NCBI RefSeq assembly: GCF_000005505.3
Contig: NC_016134.3
Location: 16,660,624 to 16,724,623, forward strand
Direction: 5' to 3'
From: Brachypodium distachyon
Lineage: Eukaryota; Streptophyta; Magnoliopsida; Poales; Poaceae
DNA length: 64,000 bases
A program made the translations under genes and the position numbers. Under the pieces are notes generated by a model that was not told where the DNA came from, searched no databases, and saw only the letters and a program-made list of their open reading frames with translations. Positions 23,752 through 35,475 of this stretch are shown one piece after another (position 1 is the first letter of the stretch; each line of letters starts with the position of its first letter).

Positions 23752-26700
23752 TCACCCCAGATCCAGGCCAGGATATCGAAGCAAAACAAAAGCCAGGCCA
23801 ACGGTGGCGTCAGTTACAAGCTGCTCATGTATATAACTCTTGATGACGGCCGAATCCGTGAACAAACGGACCAAACCCCGGAGACTGTCAAGAACCGGCG
23901 TGTTCGGAAACAGTGCTCGGTGAGCGTCAGTCATAATCTGGCGGCACGAGCTCAAACAAGCTTTGGCCCGGGCGGCTCGATCCTGTAGAAGCGCCAATAC
24001 ATACCCCCTATCGGAATCTAACCAGAAGGAAGGAACCGTCGGCCCTGCCCGTTGATATGAAGCGTGTTCAGCCGATGACGAATGCGCTCAGGTTCCTCAT
24101 GGGACTCGGGGATAATTTCTGCAAACACAAGACAACTTGTTAAAGACTGTAAGCAATAGAGAACGGGCAATCACTACAAACAATGCTTACCGCGCAGATC
24201 AGAGCTTATCGAAACAAGCTCCCCCAAGAGAAATTCTTCTCGGGTGGCAGCGGCACGAGCCTTCGACTTCCACACAGCAACCTCCCCGCGCAGCGCCAAG
24301 AGCTGACGTTCAGCGTCCCTCATGCGATCGCGAAGGTACACAATCTCATCAGAGCAACTCATCTCGGTGAAAGCAATGAAGCAGTTGATCTAGCCAGATA
24401 TGCCAATCCATGAGTCCAAACCCGACTATAAATAGTTGACCATGGACTCGGGGGCTACTCCCATCGGGAGCGCTGTCCGCGCACCCGACGAAATTTTCCT
24501 AACTCAAGGTCTGTTTGAGTCCGTGCCTAACTCCAGGCAGTTAGCCACGCACTGGGGAGCTACTCCCATCGGGAGCGCTGTCCGCACACCCGGCGAAATT
24601 TTCCTAACTCAAGGACTGTTCGAGTCCGTGCCTAACTCCACGCAGTTAGCCAAGCACTCGGAGGCTACTCCCATCGGGAGCACTGTCCGCGCACCCGACG
24701 GTAACCCAAGCAGCGAATATGGACAAGATGTACATCATATGAACAACGATTTATCATCAATATAACAGATTCATTACAGTGGCCACATACAAATTGATTT
24801 TTTTTCTTTTGAGTCCGTCCCCAACTACAAGCAGTTGGACACGCACTCAGGGGCTACTCCCATCGGGAGCGCTGATTGCGCACCCGATACCTTTTTCCTA
24901 GGTGCCTACGGTGCGACTTGATTTGCGACCCGGTTCGCCTCAAGCTGCGTTTGCTCCGCCTCCTCACGAAGAAAGATGATCCATCGAGCCGGTTGCAAAG
25001 TTCGATCCATCTAGGGTCGGATATCAATCGTCTCCCCAGGCATCACAGGAAGCTCGTGGATGTGATCAAGATCTAAACTGGGATGCTTCACAAGGGCAAA
25101 CGCAAAAGCATGTTAAGCGCCCCTGATCATCAAACTCCGGGCAAATCTTGTACCCCGTGCCGCCACGAAATTTTTGCATCAAAGCTTCAAGTCCAACAGG
25201 CGGTCGACACAGAGGAAACAGGGCTTGGTATATGTGCTCCAACATCGATCGACAGGAGTCAGCAAAACCCCCAATCTGGTCAACACGATCTTGCATCAAT
25301 GCCAAAGCTGGGCCCCTGTCTCTGTCATACCAAAAGGATGATCTGTTCGAAGTGTTTAGCCTACTCAGTCGGGAGTTCACCCTCTCGGCCTCCGATTGAA
25401 GGTCAATTTGAAGACCTGAAGCATCAGAATCAGTAACAGCCACAGTCGCAAAGGTGATAATCAGATTAGACGAAGGAGGGAAATTATGTTACCCGCCAAT
25501 TTCTCGCAGATCGTCGACAATTCCTTCATCTGGAATTCCTCGTGGTCAGTGGCGGCTTTGGCTTTCGTCCGTTGCACAGCCACCTCCCCCGTGACCACCC
25601 GAAGTTTTTGCTCAAGACCCTTCAGTTGGTCCCTCAAGATCGTTGGGTCCAGAAGAGAGGCGGGGGAAGGCGTCGGAGTCACCACGGTAGCAAGCACCGG
25701 TTGCGGATGCACAGGAACGGCCTCGGCAAGCGGCATTTCGCGCTTTTCGTCATCATCGCTCTACAACGCCAAACAAGACAGAAAAGCAAATATATCTTTA
25801 AAGATGACCAAGAGACATTCATATCACATGAAGAGAATAAATTTCAGGCACCATAGTACGGGCTCATCTCAAACGAAGTCATGGCGGAGTCAATACTATG
25901 AACTATTACAGCAGGGCAAGAACAAACATCACGATGAAGGATGAGCTCCAACCTCATCCGTAGCCTCCTGCGCGGTCTGGACAGTCGCCGCGTTCAGATG
26001 CTCGATGATGGCGGTAAACTTCTTCGCCAGCTTGCGCCCCCGCTTGACGAAGCGCTTCAACTCGACAACTTGCCCGTCAGGAGTCGTTGGGGCACCATCA
26101 GCAACCTTCTGCAGCAGCTCCTGGTCGAGTCCATGCGCGAGCGAGACAATGAAGGCAGCCTCAGCACCCGCCTGCGTCTGCGCCCGAGTGAAATCTTCGA
26201 GTGGATCTTCTCCATCAAAGAAGCTGAGCAAGCCGTCGAGTGAGCTCGGCGCCTCGGCGTCTGGATACATGCTCGTGAATAGTGACCTCAGAGAGGAAGT
26301 AACCTTCGCGAGCATGTCACCCGCATGATCGCACAATTCTCCGACGGAGCCCACCACGCCACTCAACTCAGTGACTTGGTGTTTGCCGCGAAGGGAGGCT
26401 AATCAGCCAAGAGAATCTGCACAAAATTCAAATCAGCCGAAGTAATCAAAGGGGAAAGGAAACATCCTAAGATATGATCAAACTCACCGGTGAGCGCATC
26501 GACAGTAGCCGAAAGTCGCGTCTTCAACTTGTCGTCTCGAGAGGCAATCTCCTTCCTCTCGAGTGCAAAGCTCTCCTGCACCTCCAGTTTGGCCTGCTTG
26601 ACAGCTGCGTCCACCTCGGCACGAGCATCCGCCAATTCCTTGGCAGAATCAGCAACTAGTTGCTCGTACTTCGACCGCCATTCTTGACTATTGCCAACCG

Positions 26701-28878
26701 CCACGTTGCGTAGTCGGTTGGCTTGTTCAGTCAAACCTACAAATACAGGCATGGTTAATAGGCAACAGTCCGTGCAGACAGTATGGACAGGGATTAAATC
26801 TGGCTAAAACTCATACCATTGGCGTGAGCAGCGGCCTCTTTTGCTTGGTCCAGCTCCAGGCGTAGCTGCTGGTTCTCCTCCTCTAGTATCAGGTAACGGT
26901 CGCCAAGATCTACCAGCTTTTCAACGAAAGGCTGCAATGGACAGAAGCATGAGTGAAAACCCTTAGCAAAAATTAATTCACTCAGCACTCCCATCGGGAG
27001 AATACTTACATGGTTTTCCAGAGCCAAAGACCCAATACGAAACTGAGACGCAGAATTCGATGGCTGCACGATAGTTGGAGCCGGTGGTGTCTCAGGAAGC
27101 CCTGCAGCGAGTTCCTCGCTGGCGGAGAATCTCGCACCTCGCACCGAGCCAAAGACACACTCGGCTTCGAAGGACTCAGGGCTGGAGAAACGGCGCGAGA
27201 GTTCTTGGCCACGGCATCACCATCGCTGTGGATTTTGGTTACTCGTCAACTTAGAAAGAAGAAATTCCAACAGACAAAAGGGATGGTCTATTAACAAAGC
27301 CTACTTGGAGGAGCCACTCAACGAAACATCAAAGATGCGAAGACATCCCTTCGGTTTGACAGCAACAGTGGCCTTCTTGGTCAGGGGAGCCGACGGAGTC
27401 GGCGACCGGAGCTTCGGCTCGTCGGATGCGGCTATGGCACTCGAAGGAATCGGCTATTCGGGCACCTCGTGCCGATAAGAATCTTTGGTCGATTGCTTCG
27501 CTTCACTTGACCGACCACGCTTGTGGGATTGATGGTCATCTTCATCCTCATCCACGTCATCCTCGTAAAGGGCGTCGGAGTTAGAACAGTTGACCAGATC
27601 GTCGTCGTCGACTGGCACTCCTTCGTCCAATGGAGACTGGCTCATAAGCTCTTGATGGCCCTGCAGCAACACCTTTCAATAAGGACTAACATGGATACTG
27701 CGGAGTATTAAATGGTGAGTGGGAAAGTAAAAATCACCTCTTCACGCGATCGATCAGGTCCGTAAGACGGCAGAGGCGACTCCAGGTCTTCCAAGGTGAT
27801 TTCCTTTCGAGTGACCACCCTAACTCGAGTCAGAAGATCCTCGTCCGAAAGCTCTTGCGCACAGACTCGAGTGGAGTCTGACGGCCCCGAGTACTTCCAC
27901 ATAGAGTGAACTCGAGCTTGGATCGGCTGAATCCGCCTCTTCATGAAAAGAGCTATAAGTTGCTGACCGCTCACCTCTTTCTCGGGAGTCTACTGAAGCT
28001 CGACCACCTGTTTTAGTAGAACAGTAGCCTCTGCATCTTCTTCGGCTGTCAGCTCGTGGTTCCAAGACTTCAGTTTCCTCACCTGAGCAGTAGGGAAGAA
28101 CTCGGGCAGACTGAAATCCTTGCCGTCGACTGGTTCGTCCTGGAGGTAAAACCACCGACTCCTCCACTGCTGTACCGACTCGATCTGATAGAGAGAGAAG
28201 TACTGCATATCTCCACGAACTTGGATGTTGGCGCCGCCGGTCTTATAGATCCAGTCGCCTTTACCCTGCCGCTTGATGATGAACAGCTTCTTCCACAAAC
28301 CCCAGTGGGGTTTCACGCCCAAATAGCATTCACAGAGTGTGATGAAACACGCAATGTGCAGATAGCTATTGGGCGTCAGATCATGCATCTAAAGCCCGTA
28401 CGCCAGCAGCAGCGCATGGAAAAAGAAGTGGACTGGGAGAGAGGCCGCGGATAAAAAAATCGTAGAAAATAACTCGTTCCCCAGGCCTGGGGTGGGGAGT
28501 TACCTCATTGCCCGGGACGCGAACCTTGCCGGAGTCCTCTCTTGGAATCAGCCCGTGCTTCTGCATCATCGAGAAGTGGTGCGCCAAGATCAAGGAGGGT
28601 TTCCACTCCTCGGTCCTCTTGTCACCGCCAGGCGCAGCATCAGCAGTTCTCTTGGATTTCTTGTCCAAGGCGGGGGGGGGGGGGGGCATCGCGAGAATCT
28701 TCTTGCCGTTAGCAGCGGCGCTGGCACCGGCGGCAGTGGAGGCTTTCTTCCTTCCCATGGTAGCAAGCGCGTGATGGTGGTGAGGAACGAAGTGGGGAGC
28801 GAGAGTGACGGAGAAGAGGTTGGGCTTGAGCAAAGGAGCGGAGCGCAAAAGGAAGCTGTGATGGAATGCAGAAGACAA
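23752..28878 (-). pseudogene. Antisense ORF region of the Tat-type element (PF04195-like)
   Basis: Read on the minus strand, this region encodes a long protein opposite in sense to pol. A likely start is ATG at 28756-28758 (MGRKKAS), followed by a Pro-rich segment beside a 14-G run. Then comes LTPNSYLHIACFITLCECYL near 28380-28320, resembling the plant 'putative gypsy type transposon' domain. Further on are an acidic DEDEDDH stretch (about 27560) and coiled coils at 26880-26800, 26700-26470, 25700-25480 and 24340-24180. Helical modules with an ALFP box lie near 26280, 25240 and 23890. A frameshift near 28430, a stop at about 28388 and others break it. Known Tat elements carry such antisense ORFs; their function is not established. 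Confidence 0.7.
24451..24900 (+). repeat. 105-bp tandem repeats with polypurine-tract-like cores
   Basis: Two full units (24451-24555, 24556-24660) and partial ones (24661-24711 and about 24795-24900). Each starts with GGGGCTACTCCCATCGGGAG and contains CCTAACTCAAGG and GAGTCCGTGCCTAACTCCA. The core resembles the sequence just before the 3' LTR (ACTCGGGGGCTA, 29827-29838). Tandem repeats in the 3' untranslated part are known in Tat elements. Confidence 0.85.
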
Positions 28879-29838
28879 GGGGGCGAAATGAGTCAGGAAG
28901 AAGAAGATTGATAACAGGAAAGGGCGGAATCACCGCCGCACGATTCAGAATCATGCCACGCATTTCGCATCCGTGTGTGACGTGTGGCCCCAACAGAAAT
29001 GAGCCGTTTCCCTTTCCATCGGTTCAGGAACCCATGATAGCTATTATTGCGCCTAAATTCTCGCGCATGTCGTGTGGTCAAATCAAACTGACGACATCCA
29101 CAGTACTCAATTCAGTCCATGCATAAAGCATAAGGTACGTCCCATCGACTGCCCAGACCATTTCTTTAATCAGAACATCAGCAAAGATGTCATATCAAGC
29201 TCTAGAAAACTCGGGGCTGCCACCCAACGGCATAGGAACTCGAAGTATACCCGACTCAAGGGCACTCAACAGCAATATCCGGGTCGCACAGACTGCGAAA
29301 CACACCCGAAGCCACGTTCATAACGTGAAGGTAAGACCCGATAGTTTTTCATCAGGCCTGGAAATCAGCACCTTCAGGCGATTCCAGATTACCCATGCGC
29401 TTGCATGAAGAAAAGATCCCAACGGACGCGTTGGTTGATCGACCTACAGTACTGGATTTCGAGTCTGTAAAGCCCCCGGCAGGTTTGACTCGAACACTGC
29501 CAGTTAACTAGGCTCGAGCCTAGGGACTCGAGTGCTGATTTATGCGAACAAAGTTTTTGCCCTGGTGCAATTAGCTGGACTTGACCGATCGAGTATTCCA
29601 GGCGTGTTACGCAACCATCCCACACAGTGTCAGTATAATTCATAGAAGCACCCTGTGGTTTCCGAGTCACAGGTCAGGAATTCCCGAAATTCGGGTCTGA
29701 CAAACATTCGATTCAATCGGTCGACAGACACTCAAAGCAAGAAGATTGTCTACATCTTGATATACAGTCGAGTAATTGGAATAAAAACTCTTGAGTCCCT
29801 ACCCGAGCCTACGCCTCGAACAGAGACTCGGGGGCTAA

Positions 29839-30303
29839 CTACGAGGGAATGACCCTTCGAGTCCTCAATCGTCATATACCCGATATAGCCCAACAGGGGG
29901 TCCACACGAAGGCCCATCAAGTATATGCCGGTCGAATCCCTCAAAGTGCGGCTCAAGCCAAGGAACATAATCTTTTCGTACCAGAATAAACTGATTTGAT
30001 TGTAATCTTTCCGATTATCACGCCCGAGACCTAACCGCCAGTATATAAGGCCGGGAGGGGGAGTCGAGAATGGGCAACCTCTACACACACGCCCGATTCA
30101 TCTGCGCACCATAACTTCATAGCCTCTTTGTAATCTCGATCAATACAATACACCAAAAGCAGGACGTAGGGGTATTACCTTCCGAGGGCCCTGAACCTGG
30201 GTACCCCTAGTTCGTGTTAGTCAACGAGATCGCTGGTGCACCCCGTGCTCTCCTTTAGTCAAAAACCCTCGAATCACGGTATTGCCGAAGTGGCCCCTCA
30301 TCA
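29839..30303 (+). repeat. 3' LTR of the gypsy element
   Basis: Same 465-bp length as the 5' LTR; ends GGCCCCTCATCA before TSD AGGAT. Its first bases are mutated (CTACGAGG for TGATGAGG). A polypurine-like ACTCGGGGGCTA precedes it at 29827-29838. Confidence 0.92.
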
Positions 30304-30500
30304 AGGATGAGGTCAAGTCTCTTTGTTCAAAGTAGTCTCAATTTGATCTTAGGAGGCTTATAGCTAACCTTATGTCAACATTGGAGATGTTCTTATTCAA
30401 ATTGCACAAAATGGATTTTATGGCATTCTCTTTGGAAGGAAAGAGGATCTCTAGCATGTTTGTTTGATGTCTCGTATTTTCATATTTCATTTTACAAGGT
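30304..30500. repeat. Local direct duplication, unit B (right part)
   Basis: Continuation of unit B after the gypsy element: GAGGTCAAGTCTCTTTG, AGCTAACCTTATGTC and GGCATTCTCTTTGGAAGGAAA match 14831-14960. Confidence 0.65.
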
Positions 30501-31430
30501 AACCATGCAAAAGAAATGTGGTGAAGAAAAAAGGTCACACTTGTGGCAAACATACATTGTGAGGGAATCGAATGTGGATGGGTGCTAACAAAGTGTAATA
30601 AGATACAGTTTCGACAGAACCAAACAAATGAATAATATATTGTGGCTTGACTAAATTTATTTAGGCGTAACAGTTTTAGGCTATGAATCAAGTACACCGT
30701 CGAGATTGTATGCATTGCTCCTCTTGGTTTCTTTGACACTTCAAGATCATACAAATTTCGTATTTATGTGTTAGGGTTGATGTGCGAGATGTTGTGATGT
30801 GGACCTTTCTTCACCAAGCTCCATAGCTCCATTTAACACCTTCAATCCAGGCAGCAAAGTCGTAAGAGAAGAATTATCGATGCAACAGATGCTATCTTTA
30901 TGCCCATTGACTTCAATTGCTTGTAACTCCCGAGAAAAAGATTTTCTCCATTCATATTAATCATCCCTATATATAAAATTTGTTTAATTTGACAACTAAA
31001 TAGTCTTTCTTAACACGAAATTCACTTTTCTCGCACCCACAAATAACTTTTCTAACCTTGCGAAAAGTAATTTCGTCAAGTATACAACCGGCAGCAAAAC
31101 TACATTAGACAAATAACTTTGGATGCAAAAAAAAAATCATGGCCATAGAATCTAAAAATAAAGCCCCATCCATGTGAGCACCCATTTATCCAAAGTTATT
31201 TGTCTACATTAGTGGCGCTATTATTTTAGAATTTAACCGGCGCTATTATTTCAGTGACAGGTGACGTACGAGAAGTCCTACAATGACTTCATCGATCTCA
31301 AAATCTTCCAGCTCAACCTTTCGGCGGTGTTCACATACGTGCCTGTTTGTGAGGGTCTAAATTCATACCGTGTTTCTAAAGAAATCGTAATTAAAGCTCC
31401 TAAACTTGCTTGCATCCAGCAGAATTGATA
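30501..31430. other. Intergenic AT-rich sequence, nothing recognised
   Basis: Short low-complexity frames only. AAATAACTTTGGATGCAAAA (about 31110) is partly repeated in inverse as CCAAAGTTATTTGTC (about 31190), a small inverted repeat. Confidence 0.4.
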
Positions 31431-31550
31431 CTCTCTCCGGTCGGAATTACTTGTCAAAATATTACATGTATCTAGACGCTTTTTACACGTAGATACATCC
31501 GTATTTGGGCAAATTTAAGACAAGTAATACCGGTCTGAGCCTCGAGGGAG
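31431..31550. repeat. Stowaway (Thalos-like) MITE
   Basis: 120 bp with ends CTCTCTCCGGTCGGAATTAC / GTAATACCGG..CGAGGGAG and flanking TA (31429-31430, 31551-31552). It shares the TAGATACAT and GTATTTGGGCAAATTT core with the copy at 793-905. Confidence 0.88.
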
Positions 31551-32094
31551 TACTGAAAGTAAAATCCGCATTAGTAATAATTGTCGCATGGGATCAACAA
31601 TGCCTATAGGGCAGTTTACTCCATGTCGAGCCGGTGGTCACCGGAAGCCTGAACTGATCATACACCGTACGCGCACCTTAGCTAGGCTCTGGTCGTTTCC
31701 ACCTGCGAATGAATTGGATCTGGACATGCACCCCACCGCCGCCTGGCATTTTGTCCACCTTGCGCTTGCTAGGATTTTTAATGTCGTGTGTGTTAGTGTT
31801 TATACATGTTTAATCTTTTTTGGCTTCTCGCAAAACAAAAATCTTTCTTTTACTTGGGATTGGAAACTTTCGCCGGTTGTGAACAAGTCCTTCTGACGTG
31901 ATTATGTATTCAGTCGATCTCTAGACAACTTTTTATGTGATATTTATTGTTTAGGTGATCAAGATTTGTGTATTTTCTTAGCGTGCGTTTCTTTCCTCAA
32001 TGCTTTTGCTATTGTGTAATTTCGTTTCATTTTTTTTGCATTGATGCCAACGTGGTGGTGAGCTGCAAGGCCGAATCATCGTCTTGTGACAGAC

Positions 32095-33456
32095 AAAATT
32101 ACGTAAAACCACCACAATTGAGGGACATGTTTAAGAAAACTACCTTTTTTTATTTTATTTTCAAATCACCACCGTTTTGGGGGCTGGAGGTACTCCCGTG
32201 CACTGATTTCGCAGTTGAGTGCGTTTTGATGGTAAAACTGACAAGGAGGCCCACCTGTCGGTGCCACCGTGGCGCCATGCTGGACACACTGGCCTCCTCG
32301 TCCCTTCTCTTCCGCCGTTGGTCACCCTCCTACTCCGCCTCCGTCTGCCCGCGCCGCACCTCAAGCTCGCAACACCGGCTAGCCTCTGCTCGCAACTCCG
32401 GCCGGCCATGTCTAGGGCCCCGCCTAACCTGCCCTGCCCCCGTCCCCCTTATCCCCTCCACGGGACGAGCCCTCCCCTCATCTCTCCATTTCTCTTCTCT
32501 GCAGCGCCCCCGCCCTCTCTATTCTTGGTTCCCTCCCGAAGTCCCCTCTTTTCCCCCGAGTCCCTCTCCCTTGCCCATTTTCTCCGGCGCCACACCTCAA
32601 GCTCGCAGCTCTGGCCAGTCTCTGTTGCAGCGCCGCATGAAAAGAAGCCTCTCTGTGCCTCCCTTCTGCCGCTAGCGCCCCTCGCACCTAAGCTTCCGCG
32701 GCCAACGCACTTGTGACGGTCCTTCTTCTCCAAGTCCGGCGGAGCGCCGCCTGCACTTGCGTCGCTGCTGTTGTGCCTCCCCGCCTCCGCCTCGACCACC
32801 GAGAGCTGCTCCTCGTTCCCACGAAGCCGATACCGTCGCCGCTTTGGAGATTCGCGAGCTCCAGCGCCCTCGCATCGCAAGCCTTCTCTGCCGTCCCGAC
32901 CTAGCCGTCGCTAGCGTTCTCCAGCGACGGATCCGCGACATTCAATTTTGATGGGAAATCGCACGGGGAGCGGCATGGGAGGTAGGAGATTCCGTCAGAG
33001 GGCTTCGGGAAGGCAGGTGCAGGTGGTCGTTGCCGTCGCAGCACCTGCATGGAGAGAGGTGGGGGATGGGAGAGAGGAGAGAAGATGTGAGAGATAAAAG
33101 AGGAGGGGAGGGAAGGAGGAGGACCACGGGGAGGGAAGGAGCTGCTCCAGCGCCCGTGGGGTGGGGGAGACAGGCAGCGCCCCGTGCGGACCTTCTGCGG
33201 AAGTAGGCGCGGGGGGGGGGGGGGTGTTGGGTGGGCAGAGAGAGGATAACGACAGGAAATAGGACAACATGTCCAGCGTGGCACCACGATGGCACTGACA
33301 AGTGGGCCCTCTCGTCAGTTTTACTGTCAAAACACACTCAACTGCGAAATCAGTGCGCGGGAGTACCTCCGGTCCCCAAAACGGTGGTGATTTGATTTTT
33401 TTTAAAGGTAGTTTTCCTAGATATGTGCCTCAATTGTGGTGGTTTTGCGTAATTTT
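32095..33456. mobile_element. MULE-like element with about 200-bp terminal inverted repeats
   Basis: Left arm 32095-32290 and right arm 33262-33456 are inverted copies (AAAATTACGYAAAACCACC at both outer ends; shared CACCGTTTTGGGG and TGATTTCGCAGTTGAGTG). Identity is roughly 85-90% by eye. The 970-bp interior is GC-rich with Pro/Arg/Ser-rich frames on both strands and no transposase, so it is non-autonomous. The interior could be captured gene sequence (Pack-MULE), but no parent is recognised. A clear 9-bp duplication is not visible and the true ends may lie up to about 35 bp further out. Confidence 0.78.
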
Positions 33457-34384
33457 CTCTCTTGCGGCACCGGCTGCAGAACCGAGCGAGAAAATTTTGT
33501 GAGTATTTACGAGCATGTGTGTTCATCATGAAAGTCTCTAAATTTGGATTGACCTGTTGTTTGGCGAGGAAGCCCTTGCGAACCCATAGGCCATAGGCAG
33601 ACATATATGACACCTTTGTTAGGATTTTAGCTCAACACTTTACAACAACCGTAGATGTACTGTCAGTTTGACGTACTCTGGTTGTAGCTACATCTTCCGT
33701 ACAAAAATCGGACATAAAAAGATGTACAATGACAAATAATGAAACCCGTGTCCTGAATTGCATGACAGAACCTAGTGGATGTAACTAGCTTATTAACCGG
33801 CACCGATGCAAACGGAATCCCGTAAATAACCCATTTCTCAAGCAAAAATGATTTGAGAACTAAACTAGAAGCTGACGTTTCTCGCTACCCAGTTTGCATA
33901 TCTACTAACCAGGATGGTCAGGACGACGACAACAAAATTGAGCCAGACAAAAAAACAAAAAGGAGAGCTTGGTTCCAATGGTTGAAAATGATTTGAGAAC
34001 AAAGAAAGCTATTCGTTAAATTTAGATCCAATGGTTGAAAAAGTCGAATTGAGATTGAAAAACATTGGCCTGCTGCTAGTGGAGCATTGGACCTTTTTCC
34101 CAGCATTCATCTTTTTGCCGGTCTTTTCCCCTACCGGCCGAGCTTGGTTCAACGACTTCCTAGCCCCCGTACGTGCGCAACGGGCTCGCGTGCGTACGTG
34201 CATCCATCGTGTATTATATTAATCTGAAGGAAAACCAAATAAATTCCCAGTGCCCTTGCTTGACCCTAACCCTCTCTTTCGTAGAAAAAAAAAAGATTTG
34301 CTTTTTTCTTTTCTCCTCTCCAACGATAAGCATTAGCTCCTGGCTCTGTCAGTCCGGTGGCCTCCTCCTGAGAGAATTATCAGT
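33457..34384. other. Intergenic sequence, nothing recognised
   Basis: AT-rich. The phrase CCAATGGTTGAAAA occurs twice (about 33974 and 34028). No gene-like frame. Confidence 0.35.
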
Positions 34385-34753
34385 GCTCCCAACCTCTTAG
34401 GTGCTAGCGTACTCCACTAAAAAGTTTTTAATTTGTTTGAAATAAATTGAGTGGGTTCATAAGATCTCCTGCCGCTTTGCAAAGTTTCAAACCCAAATTC
34501 ATTATGTGCGTAGAGAAACAAAAAAACAAATCCTGATGCGAATAGGTCACGGAAAGACAAAAACACAAAAGACAAAATTCCTGACACTATTCATGCTTGC
34601 ATTTGTCTTTTTTGTTTCTCTATGCATATAATGAATTTGGGTTTGAAACTTTGCAAGATGGTAGACACACATCTTATGAACCTACTCAATTTATTTTGAA
34701 ATTTTCGAAAAAAATTTAGAGGTGCGCACGGTAGCACCTAAGGGGTTGGGAGC
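34385..34753. repeat. Foldback MITE, near-complete palindrome of 369 bp
   Basis: Outer ends GCTCCCAACCTCTTAGGTGC and GCACCTAAGGGGTTGGGAGC are inverted copies. The arms continue through AATAAATTGAGT, GGTTCATAAGAT, TTTGCAAAGTTTCAAACCCA and TTCATTATGTGCGTAGAGAA with few mismatches. Arms are about 170 bp with a short loop. Transcription would give a long hairpin. Confidence 0.85.
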
Positions 34754-35475
34754 GGTAGATATTCTCTCGCCTCCTCCTGCGTCTAAATCCAAATCAAAAT
34801 GTTGGCTGGAGCCATAGCTTCTCGTAGAAGCTGGGCAAATTAATACAGACAGAAATATCATTTCAAAATTCCGGGTTTTGATTAGGTGTCCATATCAGCT
34901 ATATACGGCGACAGCTTGATCTTTCTCCTAAATTTGTTTCTTGTATATACAACTAATTAAATGAACTTTCCGTTGAGCATGCGTGCGGCGAGTTTATTTT
35001 CCTCTTTGACGGAAAAGGTTCTGCACTTGTATCACGGTAGAACAAATATATAATTTGCGTACAGGAAAGTCTAAAAGTTACCCGCAAAAAGAAAAGGAAG
35101 TTCTAAAAGTAAAGTGCGACAATTTTAATTACCACACGTGTATGTCCAGTCTCTTTTACGTGGTCCTCGCTTTTCCTGCAAGCAATCGACATGTAGCATC
35201 TGTATTTCGTTGCGAAATCCAACGACTAAATTCAAGCCCGACATTTCCAACGACACCTCTTCCGCACCTATTTTATGTTCGTATACTCTAATAGTTTACC
35301 AAACATCGCGTGCTCAGTTGTGAGAAGTGGAGTTGGTGTTCGATTTATCGTCTAGAAGAAGACGATTTCCCTGGCCGGCCTCCAACTCCAAGTAAGCAAA
35401 GGCGGCAACTTTGAATTACAGGGTCTATATATCAACGGTACTTTAGTGCCCCCCAAAAAGAAAAAAAAAGCCGGT
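34754..35475. other. Intergenic sequence, nothing recognised
   Basis: AT-rich sequence without a recognisable gene. It ends in an A-rich tract (35460-35469) just before the tandem duplication. Confidence 0.35.

Larger units (their letters stand above)
15453..30303 (+). mobile_element. Ty3/gypsy LTR retrotransposon, Tat lineage type, 14.85 kb
   Basis: A full-length insertion bounded by 465-bp LTRs and the 5-bp duplication AGGAT (15448-15452, 30304-30308). Order: LTR, primer site, gag, protease, RT remnant, RNase H, integrase (ends 23054), then 6.8 kb before the 3' LTR. That stretch holds tandem repeats and an antisense ORF region, a layout known for grass Tat elements such as RIRE2 and Grande. 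By hand I count about 32 differences between the LTRs (about 7%). Assuming 1.3e-8 substitutions per site per year, this suggests an insertion of roughly 2.5-3 million years. Internal stops, loss of the RT core and a nested solo LTR make it defective. Confidence 0.93.

Noticed and set aside
24436..24765. Repetitive 109-codon frame as a small protein gene
   Set aside because: It is a translation of the 105-bp tandem repeats (a multiple of 3) in the gypsy 3' region and has no ATG-led context.
24451..24900. CRISPR-like array
   Set aside because: Units are contiguous and homogeneous without spacers, in a plant retrotransposon.
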